From NCBI GenBank assembly GCA_003022365.1, contig PXOU01000017.1, positions 1 through 38,232 on the forward strand: a DNA stretch of 38,232 bases, written 5' to 3'. The notes beneath the pieces were generated by a model that saw only the letters and a program-made list of their open reading frames with translations, did not search any database and was not told where the DNA came from. Position numbers and translations under genes: made by a program. Shown here piece after piece: positions 1 through 9,107 of the stretch (position 1 is the stretch's first letter; each line of letters starts with the position of its first letter). This DNA comes from Candidatus Saccharibacteria bacterium QS_5_54_17. GTDB taxonomy: Bacteria; Patescibacteriota; Saccharimonadia; QS-5-54-17.

Positions 1-104
1 CCCCTTTCATGTCTTAAGTTTGTATAGCTAGAGACAAGTATACGGGTGTCGCCCTATATATTTAAACGACGTGTCGCATCGTTAGTGAGAATTATGCGCA
101 GGTA

Positions 105-400
105 CGTATAGTTTCCCGGCAGCGGGAATAGGAAGTAAGCAGCAAGAAGTAAGAAGTAAGCGGATCTTAAAAGGGATAGCGAAAAAATGTCATCCTGAAC
201 TTGTTTCAGGATCTGTTTCAGGCTCAGTTTCATAACCATATCGGGTTAATGGATTCGGGGCTCGGGGGCCGGAATGACAAAGAGGGTGACGAAAAATTGT
301 TGTCATCCCGGACCCCGATCCGGGATCGTTTTCCTGTTGCAGAATGAGATTCCGAACCAAGTTCGGAATGACGAAGAGGGGAGGCAGGAATAACACACTT
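105..400. repeat. Intergenic mosaic: head box, heptads, linker, REP-like palindromes
   Basis: CGTATAGTTTCCCGGCAGCGGGAATAGGAAGTAAGCAGCAAG..., TGTCATCCTGAACTTGTTTCAGGATC, TCATCCCGGACCCCGATCCGGGATC, GATTCCGAACCAAGTTCGGAATGAC. Confidence 0.85.
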
Positions 401-442
401 TTATTGGCATTTCTGAAGACCTCATCCGCCTCGTCTCTGAGG

Positions 443-1003
443 TTATTGCTTCCGCAATACCATGCTCAGCTGTTTGCCGCTTATTTCGGGGGGTTGGTCG
501 ACGGTGGCGATGTCGCTGACGCTGTCGGCCACTCGTTGCAGCAGGTCATGTCCCAGCTCTTCGTGGGTGATTTCCCGGCCGCGGAACCGGACGGTTAGTT
601 TCACCTTGTGGCCTTTTTCCAGAAATTGCCGGAGGTGTTTTTGTTTAACTTCCAGGTCGTGCTGGCCGATCTTTAAGCCCAGTCTGATCTGTTTCATCTC
701 GCGGGCTTTGTTTTTCTGGCGTTCCAATTGCTCTTGCTTGGTCTTTTCGTATTGGTACTTACCCCAATTGACCATTTTGACGACCGGCGGTTCGGCTTGG
801 GGTGCCATTTCGACCAGATCGTACCCGTCTTCTTCGGCCCGGTCGCGGGCTTCTTGGAGGCTCATGACATCCACCTGATTGCCATCGACATCGACCAGTC
901 GCACCCGGGATGCTTTAATCTCCTGGTTGACACGCGGGTTTTTGATTGTCACTCCTCTCTTTTTGCTTGCCTGCATAGTAGCAAGGCGAACAACGGTGGT
1001 CAA
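443..1003 (-). CDS. infC: Translation initiation factor IF-3
   Basis: 186-aa ORF with IF-3 features: NPRVNQEIKASRVRLVDVDGNQ, REMKQIRLGLKIGQHDLEVKQKHLRQFLEKGHKVKLTVRFRGREITH. The true start may be internal (MQASKKRGV...). Confidence 0.96.
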   Translation of the reverse strand: MTTVVRLATMQASKKRGVTIKNPRVNQEIKASRVRLVDVDGNQVDVMSLQEARDRAEEDGYDLVEMAPQAEPPVVKMVNWGKYQYEKTKQEQLERQKNKAREMKQIRLGLKIGQHDLEVKQKHLRQFLEKGHKVKLTVRFRGREITHEELGHDLLQRVADSVSDIATVDQPPEISGKQLSMVLRKQ

Positions 1004-1056
1004 TCGGCCGGGATGAGCTTACATCGTCTTAGCAATAACAGTCAGGCCAGTGCTGC

Positions 1057-1839
1057 TTAACCCCGGTCGAACTCCTCATCGCGGGCGGCGGTGATGAGCC
1101 GGATGGGCGTTTGGGAAAGGCGGATCCGGAAGCGGCTATCGTGTAAGGTCCGGCCGTCGATGGTCGCGGTCTGTTGACTGGCGAATTCCAGGATGGCAAC
1201 CCGAGCGTGCAGTTGGGTGGGTAAAGTTCTGGGCGGCTGTTTACTCATGAAACGTCGCCACCACGAGGGGCGGTCCGCCACCGGCCAGAATCGCAGCAAT
1301 AGTTCATTGGGCAGATGCGGGTTGTGTATTTTCTGGTTGGCCACGGTGGTAGCGAGAATGTCGCCGCGGAGTTTGTAGCTGCCGTCGATTTCGGCCAATA
1401 CCGGATCGGCGGACTCGTTATGCCGCGGCGCGATATGGCAGGAGTGGATGAAACTGTGGTCGTTGACGTGGACCAGGTTATAAGACTGGAGTCGCCGGGC
1501 TGCTAGAAGGCGACAGGCCTGCTGCCAATCTTCTATGCCCAAAAATCGGGCCAGCGTATTCTGCCTGCCGATCGGGATAATGCCCACTGCCACGGATCGG
1601 GCGCCACTTTCGTGGACGGCGGTAATGACTTCGTTGACCGTGGTGTCGCCGCCTACGACCACGATGGTTTGAAAGCCGCGTTCCACGGCCGCGCGGGTGA
1701 TTTTGCGGGCGTCATGTTTCTTCAGCGTCTTGGCGAACTCGCCGTCAATATTGAAATCGCGTAAGGTGCGCTTGAGCTTGTGCTGCATATCAGCGAAGGC
1801 GTCGTTGCCGGCGCTGGGGTTCACAATATAGTAATGCAT
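1057..1839 (-). CDS. Diacylglycerol kinase / lipid kinase family protein
   Basis: YIVNPSAG start and VVVGGDTTVNEVITAV (GGDGT-like) followed by GIIPIGRQNTLAR, typical of the DAGK catalytic domain. Confidence 0.85.
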   Translation of the reverse strand: MHYYIVNPSAGNDAFADMQHKLKRTLRDFNIDGEFAKTLKKHDARKITRAAVERGFQTIVVVGGDTTVNEVITAVHESGARSVAVGIIPIGRQNTLARFLGIEDWQQACRLLAARRLQSYNLVHVNDHSFIHSCHIAPRHNESADPVLAEIDGSYKLRGDILATTVANQKIHNPHLPNELLLRFWPVADRPSWWRRFMSKQPPRTLPTQLHARVAILEFASQQTATIDGRTLHDSRFRIRLSQTPIRLITAARDEEFDRG

Positions 1840-1845
1840 GGGAAG

Positions 1846-2232
1846 CTACTCCTCGTCGGCGTCTTCTCCGGTTGCTCGGTCCCGGTGGGAACCGGCTACC
1901 ACCGTACCCCGGATGCTGGCGCCGTTCTCCACACTCAAGTCGGCCGTGTGGAGGTCGCCGTCGATGACGGCGGTTACCCCGCAGGTGAGGGATTCCCCGG
2001 CCTGGACATTGCCGGTAATCCGGCCGTTGATACGGATCTGGCGGGCGCTGACATCACCTTCGACTCGGGCGTTCTGTTCCAGGGTCAGCCAGCCGGAAGT
2101 GGTAACGTGACCCTCTATATGGCCGTCTACCCACATGTCAGTGTCACTGGTGATATCCCCCTTGATGTGCATACCGGGGGAAATGGTGGTTTCCGCCGCG
2201 GGAGGGGTGTGTTGGTTGCCTCGTCTGCTCAC
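1846..2232 (-). CDS. Bactofilin (polymer-forming cytoskeletal protein)
   Basis: ISPGMHIKGDITSDTDMWVDGHIEGHV...ARVEGDVSARQIRINGRITGNVQAGESLTCGVTAVIDGDLHTADLSVENGASIRG has the bactofilin beta-helix pattern. Confidence 0.9.
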   Translation of the reverse strand: MSRRGNQHTPPAAETTISPGMHIKGDITSDTDMWVDGHIEGHVTTSGWLTLEQNARVEGDVSARQIRINGRITGNVQAGESLTCGVTAVIDGDLHTADLSVENGASIRGTVVAGSHRDRATGEDADEE

Positions 2233-2720
2233 GTGGATGCTCCTTGTTTGTCGCCGCTTCTGGCAGTGGTCAGCGCCGACTGTTCTTCTTTGGATAGGGT
2301 GTGGTCACTGGCGCCGTACTGGACCGGTTTGATGTACACCCGGGTACCTTCACGGGAGTGGATGCTGGTTAAAATCAGGCCGTTGTCGTGATTGTCCAAC
2401 AGCGCCAGCACGAAACTCTGGTCACCGCCGGTAGTTTGGAAGGGATTGAATCTGATGATGGCGGTTTTCTGGATGCTGGCGGCGGCGATGCTGGAGAGAC
2501 GTTCGTAGTTTTTCCGGATAGTGCCTAACTCAGCCTCGATATTTTTGACGCTGGAGAAGTAGTGTTCCACCGTTTCGCCGAGGTTGCCCGCCCCCTCAAG
2601 CCCGGCCAGTAAGCGGTTGACCCGGGAATTCGCGCGAATACCGTAATAGATGGCCACAACCGCCACGACCACGGCGACAAAAGCGACCGCGCTGCTTCCC
2701 AATATCATCATTTGCTGCAT
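2229..2720 (-). CDS. DUF4446 family membrane protein
   Basis: N-terminal TM helix, then IIRFNPFQTTGGDQSFVLALLDNHDNGLILTSIHSREGTRVYIKPV, the DUF4446 signature. Overlaps the bactofilin start by 4 nt. Confidence 0.85.
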   Translation of the reverse strand: MQQMMILGSSAVAFVAVVVAVVAIYYGIRANSRVNRLLAGLEGAGNLGETVEHYFSSVKNIEAELGTIRKNYERLSSIAAASIQKTAIIRFNPFQTTGGDQSFVLALLDNHDNGLILTSIHSREGTRVYIKPVQYGASDHTLSKEEQSALTTARSGDKQGAST

Positions 2721-2769
2721 ACCGGCAGTATAGCGTATGCCGGCGCAGCCAGCATAGGGCGGCTTTTAA

Positions 2770-3430
2770 GAAGCAGGGAGTAGGAAGTAAGAAGTAAGAA
2801 GTAAGAAGTAAGGAGTAAGAAGTAAGCGGATCTTAAGAGGGGTGGCGAAAATGTCATTCTGAATTTATTTCAGGAATGACATCTTCGGAATGACAAAAAG
2901 AGAGAAAACCCTCCTTTTGCAAGGACCGTCCTTGCAACGGGGGTTTTTGTGAGTTTCGGGTGGTGAACGGAAAAATTCCGAACCGGAATACAGGGAATCG
3001 TAATATTGTCATCCTGAACTTGTTTCAGGATCTGTTTCAGGACCCTTCACAAGAACCACGGAAAGCCACTACACGTTGTAACAGAATAGCCTAACTTATT
3101 ACAAAAACTGACGATCGTCAGCAAATGTAATAGCTCAGCGGATGCGTGGGGAGTAGGGAGCAAGAAGCAAGTAGCAGGAAGCAGGAAGCAGGAAGCAAGC
3201 AGGAGACAGTAGACAGGAGTGAGAAGTAACAAGCTCTGAACCTGTCATCCTGAACCTGCCTGCCGGCAGGCAGGTTTGTTTCAGGATCTATTTCAGAATC
3301 ATATCGGATCAATGGATTCGGGGCTCGGCGGCCGGAATGGCAAAGAGGGGATTCAGAGAGTAGACGGTAGAAAGCAGACAGTAGACGGTAGATAGGGAAC
3401 AAGGAACAGAGAGTAAGAAGCAGGAAGCAG
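2770..3430. repeat. Intergenic repeat mosaic
   Basis: Heptads (aagtaagaagtaag), REP-like TGTCATCCTGAAC..., TTGCAAGGACCGTCCTTGCAA, ACGATCGT-centred palindrome, nested CTGCCTGCCGGCAGGCAGG. Confidence 0.85.
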
Positions 3431-3436
3431 GGTCGG

Positions 3437-3772
3437 CTACATGGTGCTCAGGGAAAGCACGCCGGAGTAGTCCAAGCCCCACAAAATAAGCTGCAATCCT
3501 GCCAACACGGCGAATACCAGAATGCTGATTTTCATGAGCCGGATGCGTTCCGCGTGCCGGGCACGGGCCCCGGCAGCCGTATCCTGTTCGGCCATTGCCG
3601 TGGCCGTTGCCGTTTCCCGGCTGTTTTCCGCTGCTAAAGCCGCCCGCGCCTCTGCCGGCGACTCGTCAGCAGCTGGCGACTCGCGGTGGGTCCGAGCCGG
3701 CATCTGCTCATCCCGGCGCCGGGCGGCGCGTTCTTTCTGCTTCCGGGTTTTCCGCTTCTTGTTGCTGGACAT
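3437..3772 (-). CDS. Small basic protein with a C-terminal TM helix, unknown function
   Basis: 111-aa ORF with Lys/Arg-rich N-terminus and C-terminal hydrophobic ISILVFAVLAGLQLILWGL. Confidence 0.55.
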   Translation of the reverse strand: MSSNKKRKTRKQKERAARRRDEQMPARTHRESPAADESPAEARAALAAENSRETATATAMAEQDTAAGARARHAERIRLMKISILVFAVLAGLQLILWGLDYSGVLSLSTM

Positions 3773-3918
3773 ATTACGGGTATGGTAGCAAACCGGCCCG
3801 CCATAGGGGAACCGCCTGCGTTCCCCGAGCTACCCCCGTTATTTTATTCACACTTCACGATCGTGAATTTTGTATAAAAGATTACTTGTAACGCCAAACA
3901 AGCGAGCTTTTTCGATGG

Positions 3919-5427
3919 TTAATATTGCTGCCCGAGCGTTTCCCGGTACTGCAAGGCTTCGCTGATGTGGTCGGTGTTCAGCCGATCGGCTGCTTCCAAA
4001 TCGGCAATGGTCCGGGCGGTTTTCAGCACCCGCATGTACCCCCGCGCCGACAGATCCAGGGTCCGCATGGCCTTTTCCATAAAGGCGGCGGTATCCTCGT
4101 CCAAGTGGGCGAACTGCTTAATGTCCCGATTGGAAAGGCTGGCGTTGGGGTAACCGGCCCGCTCCTGTTGGCGCGCCCGGGCAGCCGCCACCCGCTCGGC
4201 AATGGCTTGGCTGGATTCGCTGCCGGTGTGATGGATTAATTTGTCGTGTTCCACGCGTTGGAGCGGGACGATCATGTCGATCCGGTCCAGCAACGGGCCG
4301 GATATTTTCTTTCGGTATCGCTCAATGGCCGCCAGGCTGCAACTGCACTCCCGCTGCTCATCATCGAGGTATCCGCACGGGCAGGGATTCCGGGTGGCCA
4401 CCAGCATAAAGTCGGCAGGGTAAACGGAGGAATGGCTGGCTCGGCTAACCGTGATGCTGTTATCTTCCAGCGGCTGCCGCATGACTTCCAACACGTTGCG
4501 ATTAAACTCCGGCAATTCGTCCAGAAACAAAATGCCGTGATGAGCCAGGGAAATTTCGCCGGGTTTGGCCTGCTGGCCGCCGCCGATGAGGGCGATGTCG
4601 CTGGTGGTGTGGTGCGGATCGCGGAAGGGACGCTCGGTGATGATGTCATACCCGTGCTGTCCCCGGAGGGAGTGCATTTTGGTAATGGCGATGGTCTCTT
4701 CCCGGGTGGGAGGTGGTAAAATTGACAACATACTTTTGGCTAACATGGTCTTGCCCGAACCGGGCGGTCCGCTGAGAAGTACGTTGTGCCCGCCGGCGGC
4801 CGCGATTTCCAAAGCCCGCTTGGCGGTGTGTTGCCCGTAGACGTGGGCAAAATCCGACATCTCATAGACGCCGGAAGCAGGCAGACTCCCCAAGGCGGGC
4901 GAGGCCGGCAGCGGCACTTCACCGGTTAAATGCCGGTATACGTCGCGGATGTGGGTGACCGGATAAATGGATATCCCGTCTATGAGCCGGGCTTCTTTGG
5001 CGCATGCTTGGGGCACGAACACGGAAGTAAATCCATGGGTTTTGGCGGTTTCCACGTAACCGAGCACGCCCGCTACTGGCCGGATGCTCCCATCCAGCGC
5101 CAGTTCGCCCACGAACATACTTTCCCCGGTGTTACCGACGTCGATTTGTTCACTGGCCAGCAGAATAGCCACGGCCATGGCCACGTCATAGGCGGTTCCG
5201 TCCTTGGGCAGATCGGCCGGTGCCAGATTGAGCGTGATCCGCTTGGAAGGCAGGGTAAGGCGGGTATTCCGCAGGGCGCTCCGGACCCGCTCTTTGGCTT
5301 CGTCGATCGCTTTGTTGGGCAGGCCGACGATGGTAATACCGGGAAGTCCGCCGGTAATGTCGCACTCGATTTCCACCAGTCGGCCGTCAAACCCGGTATT
5401 GGCCGCCGAAAAGACTCTAGACAGCAT
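3919..5427 (-). CDS. YifB/ComM family Mg-chelatase-like AAA+ ATPase
   Basis: VEIECDITGGLPGITIVGLPNKAIDEAKERVRSALRN N-terminus; Walker A GPPGSGKTMLAKS; FLDELPEFNRNVLEVMRQPLED; C4 element NPCPCGYLDDEQRECSC. Confidence 0.96.
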   Translation of the reverse strand: MLSRVFSAANTGFDGRLVEIECDITGGLPGITIVGLPNKAIDEAKERVRSALRNTRLTLPSKRITLNLAPADLPKDGTAYDVAMAVAILLASEQIDVGNTGESMFVGELALDGSIRPVAGVLGYVETAKTHGFTSVFVPQACAKEARLIDGISIYPVTHIRDVYRHLTGEVPLPASPALGSLPASGVYEMSDFAHVYGQHTAKRALEIAAAGGHNVLLSGPPGSGKTMLAKSMLSILPPPTREETIAITKMHSLRGQHGYDIITERPFRDPHHTTSDIALIGGGQQAKPGEISLAHHGILFLDELPEFNRNVLEVMRQPLEDNSITVSRASHSSVYPADFMLVATRNPCPCGYLDDEQRECSCSLAAIERYRKKISGPLLDRIDMIVPLQRVEHDKLIHHTGSESSQAIAERVAAARARQQERAGYPNASLSNRDIKQFAHLDEDTAAFMEKAMRTLDLSARGYMRVLKTARTIADLEAADRLNTDHISEALQYRETLGQQY

Positions 5428-6361
5428 ACGGCGCTTGGATGTGCCTTCGATACCAGTCAGTGGCGAATTCCGGCGAAACGGGGTTAACGGGAATGCCGGT
5501 ATTCAGCTCGAAACCTCCGCGCGGCTCCAGCCGCGGGGTGACCTTCAGGTAAAAATGGTTGCAGCTGTCGGGCACACTTTCCATGAGGTGATAGTTAAAA
5601 TCGATGTTGCTGCTGCCCAGGGCAACGGTGACGCCCTTCAGGTGATCGGCGACCGAGTGGATTTCTTCGGCGGAGAGGTCGGTGATGGAGTGGCACTGCC
5701 GATGCGGGATAATCCATGCTTCCAGGGGAAATTGGCTGGCGTAGGGGCAAATGGTGGTGGTGTGCCGGGTGGGGATAATAATTCGCTGATCCCAGGTCAT
5801 TTCGTGGCGGATGATGTCACAGAGGGCGGAGGTGCCGTGAGCGTGCTGGTACCGGGTCAAGGCGATCCGGTCGGCGGCCGGTCCGGGCGGAATTACATCC
5901 ATGCCCACGATGTAGGAGTGGGTATGTGCCAGCCTGGCCCCAGCCGGAGCCCCGTGGTTTTTGAAGACGCTGACGTAAGCGTGATCCCCGCTCAGGGTGG
6001 CAACCCGGTGTTGGTAAGACGTCAACACCTGCTCAATTTCGGCGACCGAAAGCTGGTGGAACGGTCTGCCCAGCCGGGGCGTTTCCAGGACTACTTCTTG
6101 GCTGACGCCGGCCTCCTGGCTTGGGGCGAAGGCGGGAGACGGACTGGGGACGACTTTGACCTGCCAGTCGCCGCTATCCCCGTCGGGTATTTCCAGCAGC
6201 GCGGGCGAATCTTCTATGGGATGATGCAGGCTGGGCTTTCGGTCGGCACCCGCGCTTTGGCTCGCCTCTCTTGGCCGCCGCACCCGGCGGGGGGCGATGA
6301 CCGCGTATTGGTCGCTATAGTAGTGCTTGCGGACTTGGGAGGTGGGTTGGGAGCTCCTCAT
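5417..6361 (-). CDS. Galactose-1-phosphate uridylyltransferase-like (HIT superfamily) protein
   Basis: VFKNHGAPAGARLAHTHSYIVG and FPLEAWIIPHRQCHSITDLSAEE, then FNYHLMESVP...FYLKVTPRLEPRGGFELNTG, as in GalT-type HIT proteins. Confidence 0.8.
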   Translation of the reverse strand: MRSSQPTSQVRKHYYSDQYAVIAPRRVRRPREASQSAGADRKPSLHHPIEDSPALLEIPDGDSGDWQVKVVPSPSPAFAPSQEAGVSQEVVLETPRLGRPFHQLSVAEIEQVLTSYQHRVATLSGDHAYVSVFKNHGAPAGARLAHTHSYIVGMDVIPPGPAADRIALTRYQHAHGTSALCDIIRHEMTWDQRIIIPTRHTTTICPYASQFPLEAWIIPHRQCHSITDLSAEEIHSVADHLKGVTVALGSSNIDFNYHLMESVPDSCNHFYLKVTPRLEPRGGFELNTGIPVNPVSPEFATDWYRRHIQAPYAV

Positions 6362-6494
6362 CTGGCGAATGGTTGTCTCTTCTCGCTTAGGTTTATGGTA
6401 ATGGTTATGCCTATTGTAGCAGATATTCCTGATGCGCCAGCGTCGTGGGTGATGTTGGCAAACTTAATGTGACAAAAACTTATTGAACACCTCT

Positions 6495-6735
6495 TTGTCA
6501 CTGCGAAAACGTCATCCCGGATCCCGACCTAATTGTCATCCCGGACCCCGATCCGGGATCGGTTTCGGAATCCGGGATGACACCCCTCTTTGTCATTCCG
6601 AATTTAGTTCGGAATCGTTTCTGCAACAGATCCTGAAAACGATCCTGAAACAAGTTCAGGATGACATTTTTCGCCATCTCTCTTAAGATTCGCTTACTGC
6701 TTGCTTCTTGTTCCCGCTGTCGGGAGACTATAGGC
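6495..6735. repeat. Intergenic repeat mosaic ending in a head box
   Basis: REP-like palindromes, linker, pyrimidine-strand heptads, CCCGCTGTCGGGAGACTATAGG. Confidence 0.8.
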
Positions 6736-6824
6736 TCAAATCGAGTAATGGCAGCGGATAGTGGTATAGTGCCGGTAAGATACTTTTGGGTAGTGGTTCC
6801 GTAATTTCCCAGTAGGGTTTCCTG

Positions 6825-8054
6825 ATGGCAGAAAGGCTGGACCGGATAGCCGAAACAGAGGGGAGTAGTATGTATACTGAGTTAGCATCAGATAAATACA
6901 CCCTGCGGCGACAAGGCAAGGTAGAGCAACTAGAGGTCGAGCGAGACACCTACCGCGCCGGGGCCTGGGAGCCGCCGGCTCTGGCGGAAGCCGGCGAAAC
7001 TTCCGAGTATACCCGCTCGCGTCTGGAGCAGTTCGATTGGGAAATGCGGTGCGGCGTGCTGCCGGTTCGAGACGGCATCACCGGCTCAGTCTATGATGTG
7101 GTCTGCTTGAACCGGGATTTCCGGGAGTATCCGGGGTGGGGCGAGCACAACGCCATATTCGTCTCCATGCCGTTTACCTCTTCCTTTTCCACCGAACAGG
7201 GAACCGGTGCCTTGTGGCAGATCAGCCAGCGCTTCCCCCGCAATTTGGTCATCGCGGTGGGTAATGAAGGGACTTCGGATGTCCGCGTCCACCCCGATTG
7301 GCTCCACAACAGCGATCTGTTTACCTTGACCAGCATCCGACATCAATGCCTGCACGAAGCACTCCGTGAACATGGCGGACTGGATGAACACGGTATGCCG
7401 GTGATGGGTATTGATGTCATCGGCCAATCCATGGGGGCAATGTTTTCCAGCGAATTAGCCAAATATCTGCAGCAGAATCACATCTACGGAACTCCCGTGG
7501 AGCGGGCCGTTCTGACCGCGCCGCCTATCAATTACTCCGGCACTTTGAAGATGGCCCACGATTTGCTCAAACAGGAGGCCGGGTCACTGTGGCGGAGTTC
7601 GCCCCAGGAGCGGGCCCGAGTAACCAATCACATGAGCAGGCACGTGCTACCCCAAATCCTGGGCAAGGAAGCTGCCCGCAAAATGTTGGGGAAGCAGGAA
7701 GTGCACAACGCACGGGTACTGCATCGGTTGGCCGAGATCAGCGCCCGGGCGCACATCCGGGCCGAGGATTTGGACGGAACCGGGGTGCAGACCACCTTCA
7801 TTACCGGCAGCGAGGACGTGTTGTCTCCTCCCCGGGATTTCCTGGCTTCCAAGCGAGCCACGCCGGCTGATTCGCCGGCGTCACCCGGCCTGCGGGCCAT
7901 CATCGCCTCCGGTGAGAAGCACAGCAATTGGCTGCTGGACGAAGTGCTGTGCGGAAGAGTCATCGAAACCGCTTTGAGGTGGGAGGACATGGTGTCGGTG
8001 GGAAAAGACCGGGAGCCGGTGCCGGAAAGCCTTAATGTGACAGAAACTTATTAA
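6825..8054 (+). CDS. Alpha/beta hydrolase-like protein
   Basis: Nucleophile-elbow-like GQSMGA, followed by TTFITGSEDVLSP (Asp region) and a late GEKHSNWLLD His. The start codon could be 6870. Confidence 0.6.
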   Translation: MAERLDRIAETEGSSMYTELASDKYTLRRQGKVEQLEVERDTYRAGAWEPPALAEAGETSEYTRSRLEQFDWEMRCGVLPVRDGITGSVYDVVCLNRDFREYPGWGEHNAIFVSMPFTSSFSTEQGTGALWQISQRFPRNLVIAVGNEGTSDVRVHPDWLHNSDLFTLTSIRHQCLHEALREHGGLDEHGMPVMGIDVIGQSMGAMFSSELAKYLQQNHIYGTPVERAVLTAPPINYSGTLKMAHDLLKQEAGSLWRSSPQERARVTNHMSRHVLPQILGKEAARKMLGKQEVHNARVLHRLAEISARAHIRAEDLDGTGVQTTFITGSEDVLSPPRDFLASKRATPADSPASPGLRAIIASGEKHSNWLLDEVLCGRVIETALRWEDMVSVGKDREPVPESLNVTETY

Positions 8055-8360
8055 ACACCTCCTTGTCATTCCGAATTTAGTTCGGAATCGTTTGGATCCT
8101 GAACAAGTTCAGGATGACATTTTCCGTTACCCCCTCTTTGTCATTCCGAACTTGTTTCGGAATCTCTCTTCCAGTGTAAAATGGTGGTGGGACATCTCGA
8201 ACACTCCTTGGTTGTTTGATTAGTTGTTACACAAGCCTTATTTAACCAAATGAGCGGGAGAGATGTCCTGCTTTGTTATCTGGACTGGAAACTTTGGAGC
8301 GGAGATGTGGGGAAAAGCTTGCCCGATTAAGTTTAAAATGCTATAGTTTTAGATTGGTAT

Positions 8361-8784
8361 GGGGCTGACAAGCTTCGACGTAAGGACTTTGACACGCTAC
8401 TTGGCACGCCGGGTTGATCTACACGTCAGATGGATCACCACAATACGTGCAAACGTACGAGATAAGGTAGCTGGCGTTGCGGCCAGTGTTGCGAATACGT
8501 TCGCGCCGGCCCAACCGGCTGCCGTTACCGTCGCGGCTTAACTACCGCGACCATCGGTTCCGTGACGCCCAGTAGCGGTTCACCGGTGGCATATCACTGG
8601 GTGTAGGCAAACGTGACGCCGGGAATGCTTGCTGAATCCAATTCCGGCTCGCCGGATGCATGACCGGGGCGTCAAACCCCAAGCCGTGCATCCGCGTTAA
8701 ACCTTCAGGCTGAATTTGACTACGCGTGTAGAAAAGTAGCGGGTTAACTTGCGGACCGGGGTGCAAATCCCCGCAGCTCCACCA
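8361..8784 (+). ncRNA. ssrA: Transfer-messenger RNA (tmRNA)
   Basis: 5' GGGGCTGACAAGCTTCGACG pairs with 3' CAGCTCC-A-CCA. Tag ORF GCG AAT ACG TTC GCG CCG GCC CAA CCG GCT GCC GTT ACC GTC GCG GCT TAA (ANTFAPAQPAAVTVAA*) at 8491-8541, T-arm near the 3' end, encoded CCA. Promoter-like TTGCCC-N17-TATAGT at 8319-8347. Confidence 0.95.
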
Positions 8785-8948
8785 TTCGACGCGCTGCGCT
8801 TGCTCATCTTTCGACTGTGAGCTCTCATTCGAGTCTGAGCCTGAGGGCTCATCCCTCAGAGTCGAAGACAAGATTGTCGAACAGTGGCAAAGCCAGTAAG
8901 GAGAATGACCCTGAGCCTGTCTAAGGGTTATTTATCCGCCATAAGAAA

Positions 8949-8970
8949 ACCACGTCCGTAAGGGCGTGGT
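8949..8970 (+). terminator. Candidate terminator downstream of ssrA
   Basis: ACCACGTCC-GTAA-GGGCGTGGT stem-loop flanked by AAAA and AGTTTATTTA. Confidence 0.55.
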
Positions 8971-9107
8971 AGTTTATTTAAAACCGTTATTAAAAGCAAT
9001 GGTTCCTGTATTGTTGGACAGGAACGTTAATCCGGAAGGCCTGACCCGGTAATGTAATTTTCCAATATTACTTTTTTACGCGTTATAATCTACGCATAAA
9101 TTAATAA

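Noticed and set aside
3047-3402. ORFs such as MLLLTPVYCLLLASCFLLPATCFLL, also those at 27814-28328 and 30309-30608
   Set aside because: They translate heptanucleotide arrays and REP-like units. Several frames are open over the same bases and they contain stock repeat peptides (e.g. LPAGRQVQDD, ILNLFQDLF).
5204-6472. 422-aa plus-strand ORF
   Set aside because: Antisense to the confidently identified YifB and GalT/HIT-like genes; no recognisable family, high-GC shadow ORF.
8542-8871. 109-aa minus-strand ORF
   Set aside because: Mostly antisense to the 3' half of tmRNA and its downstream hairpins.
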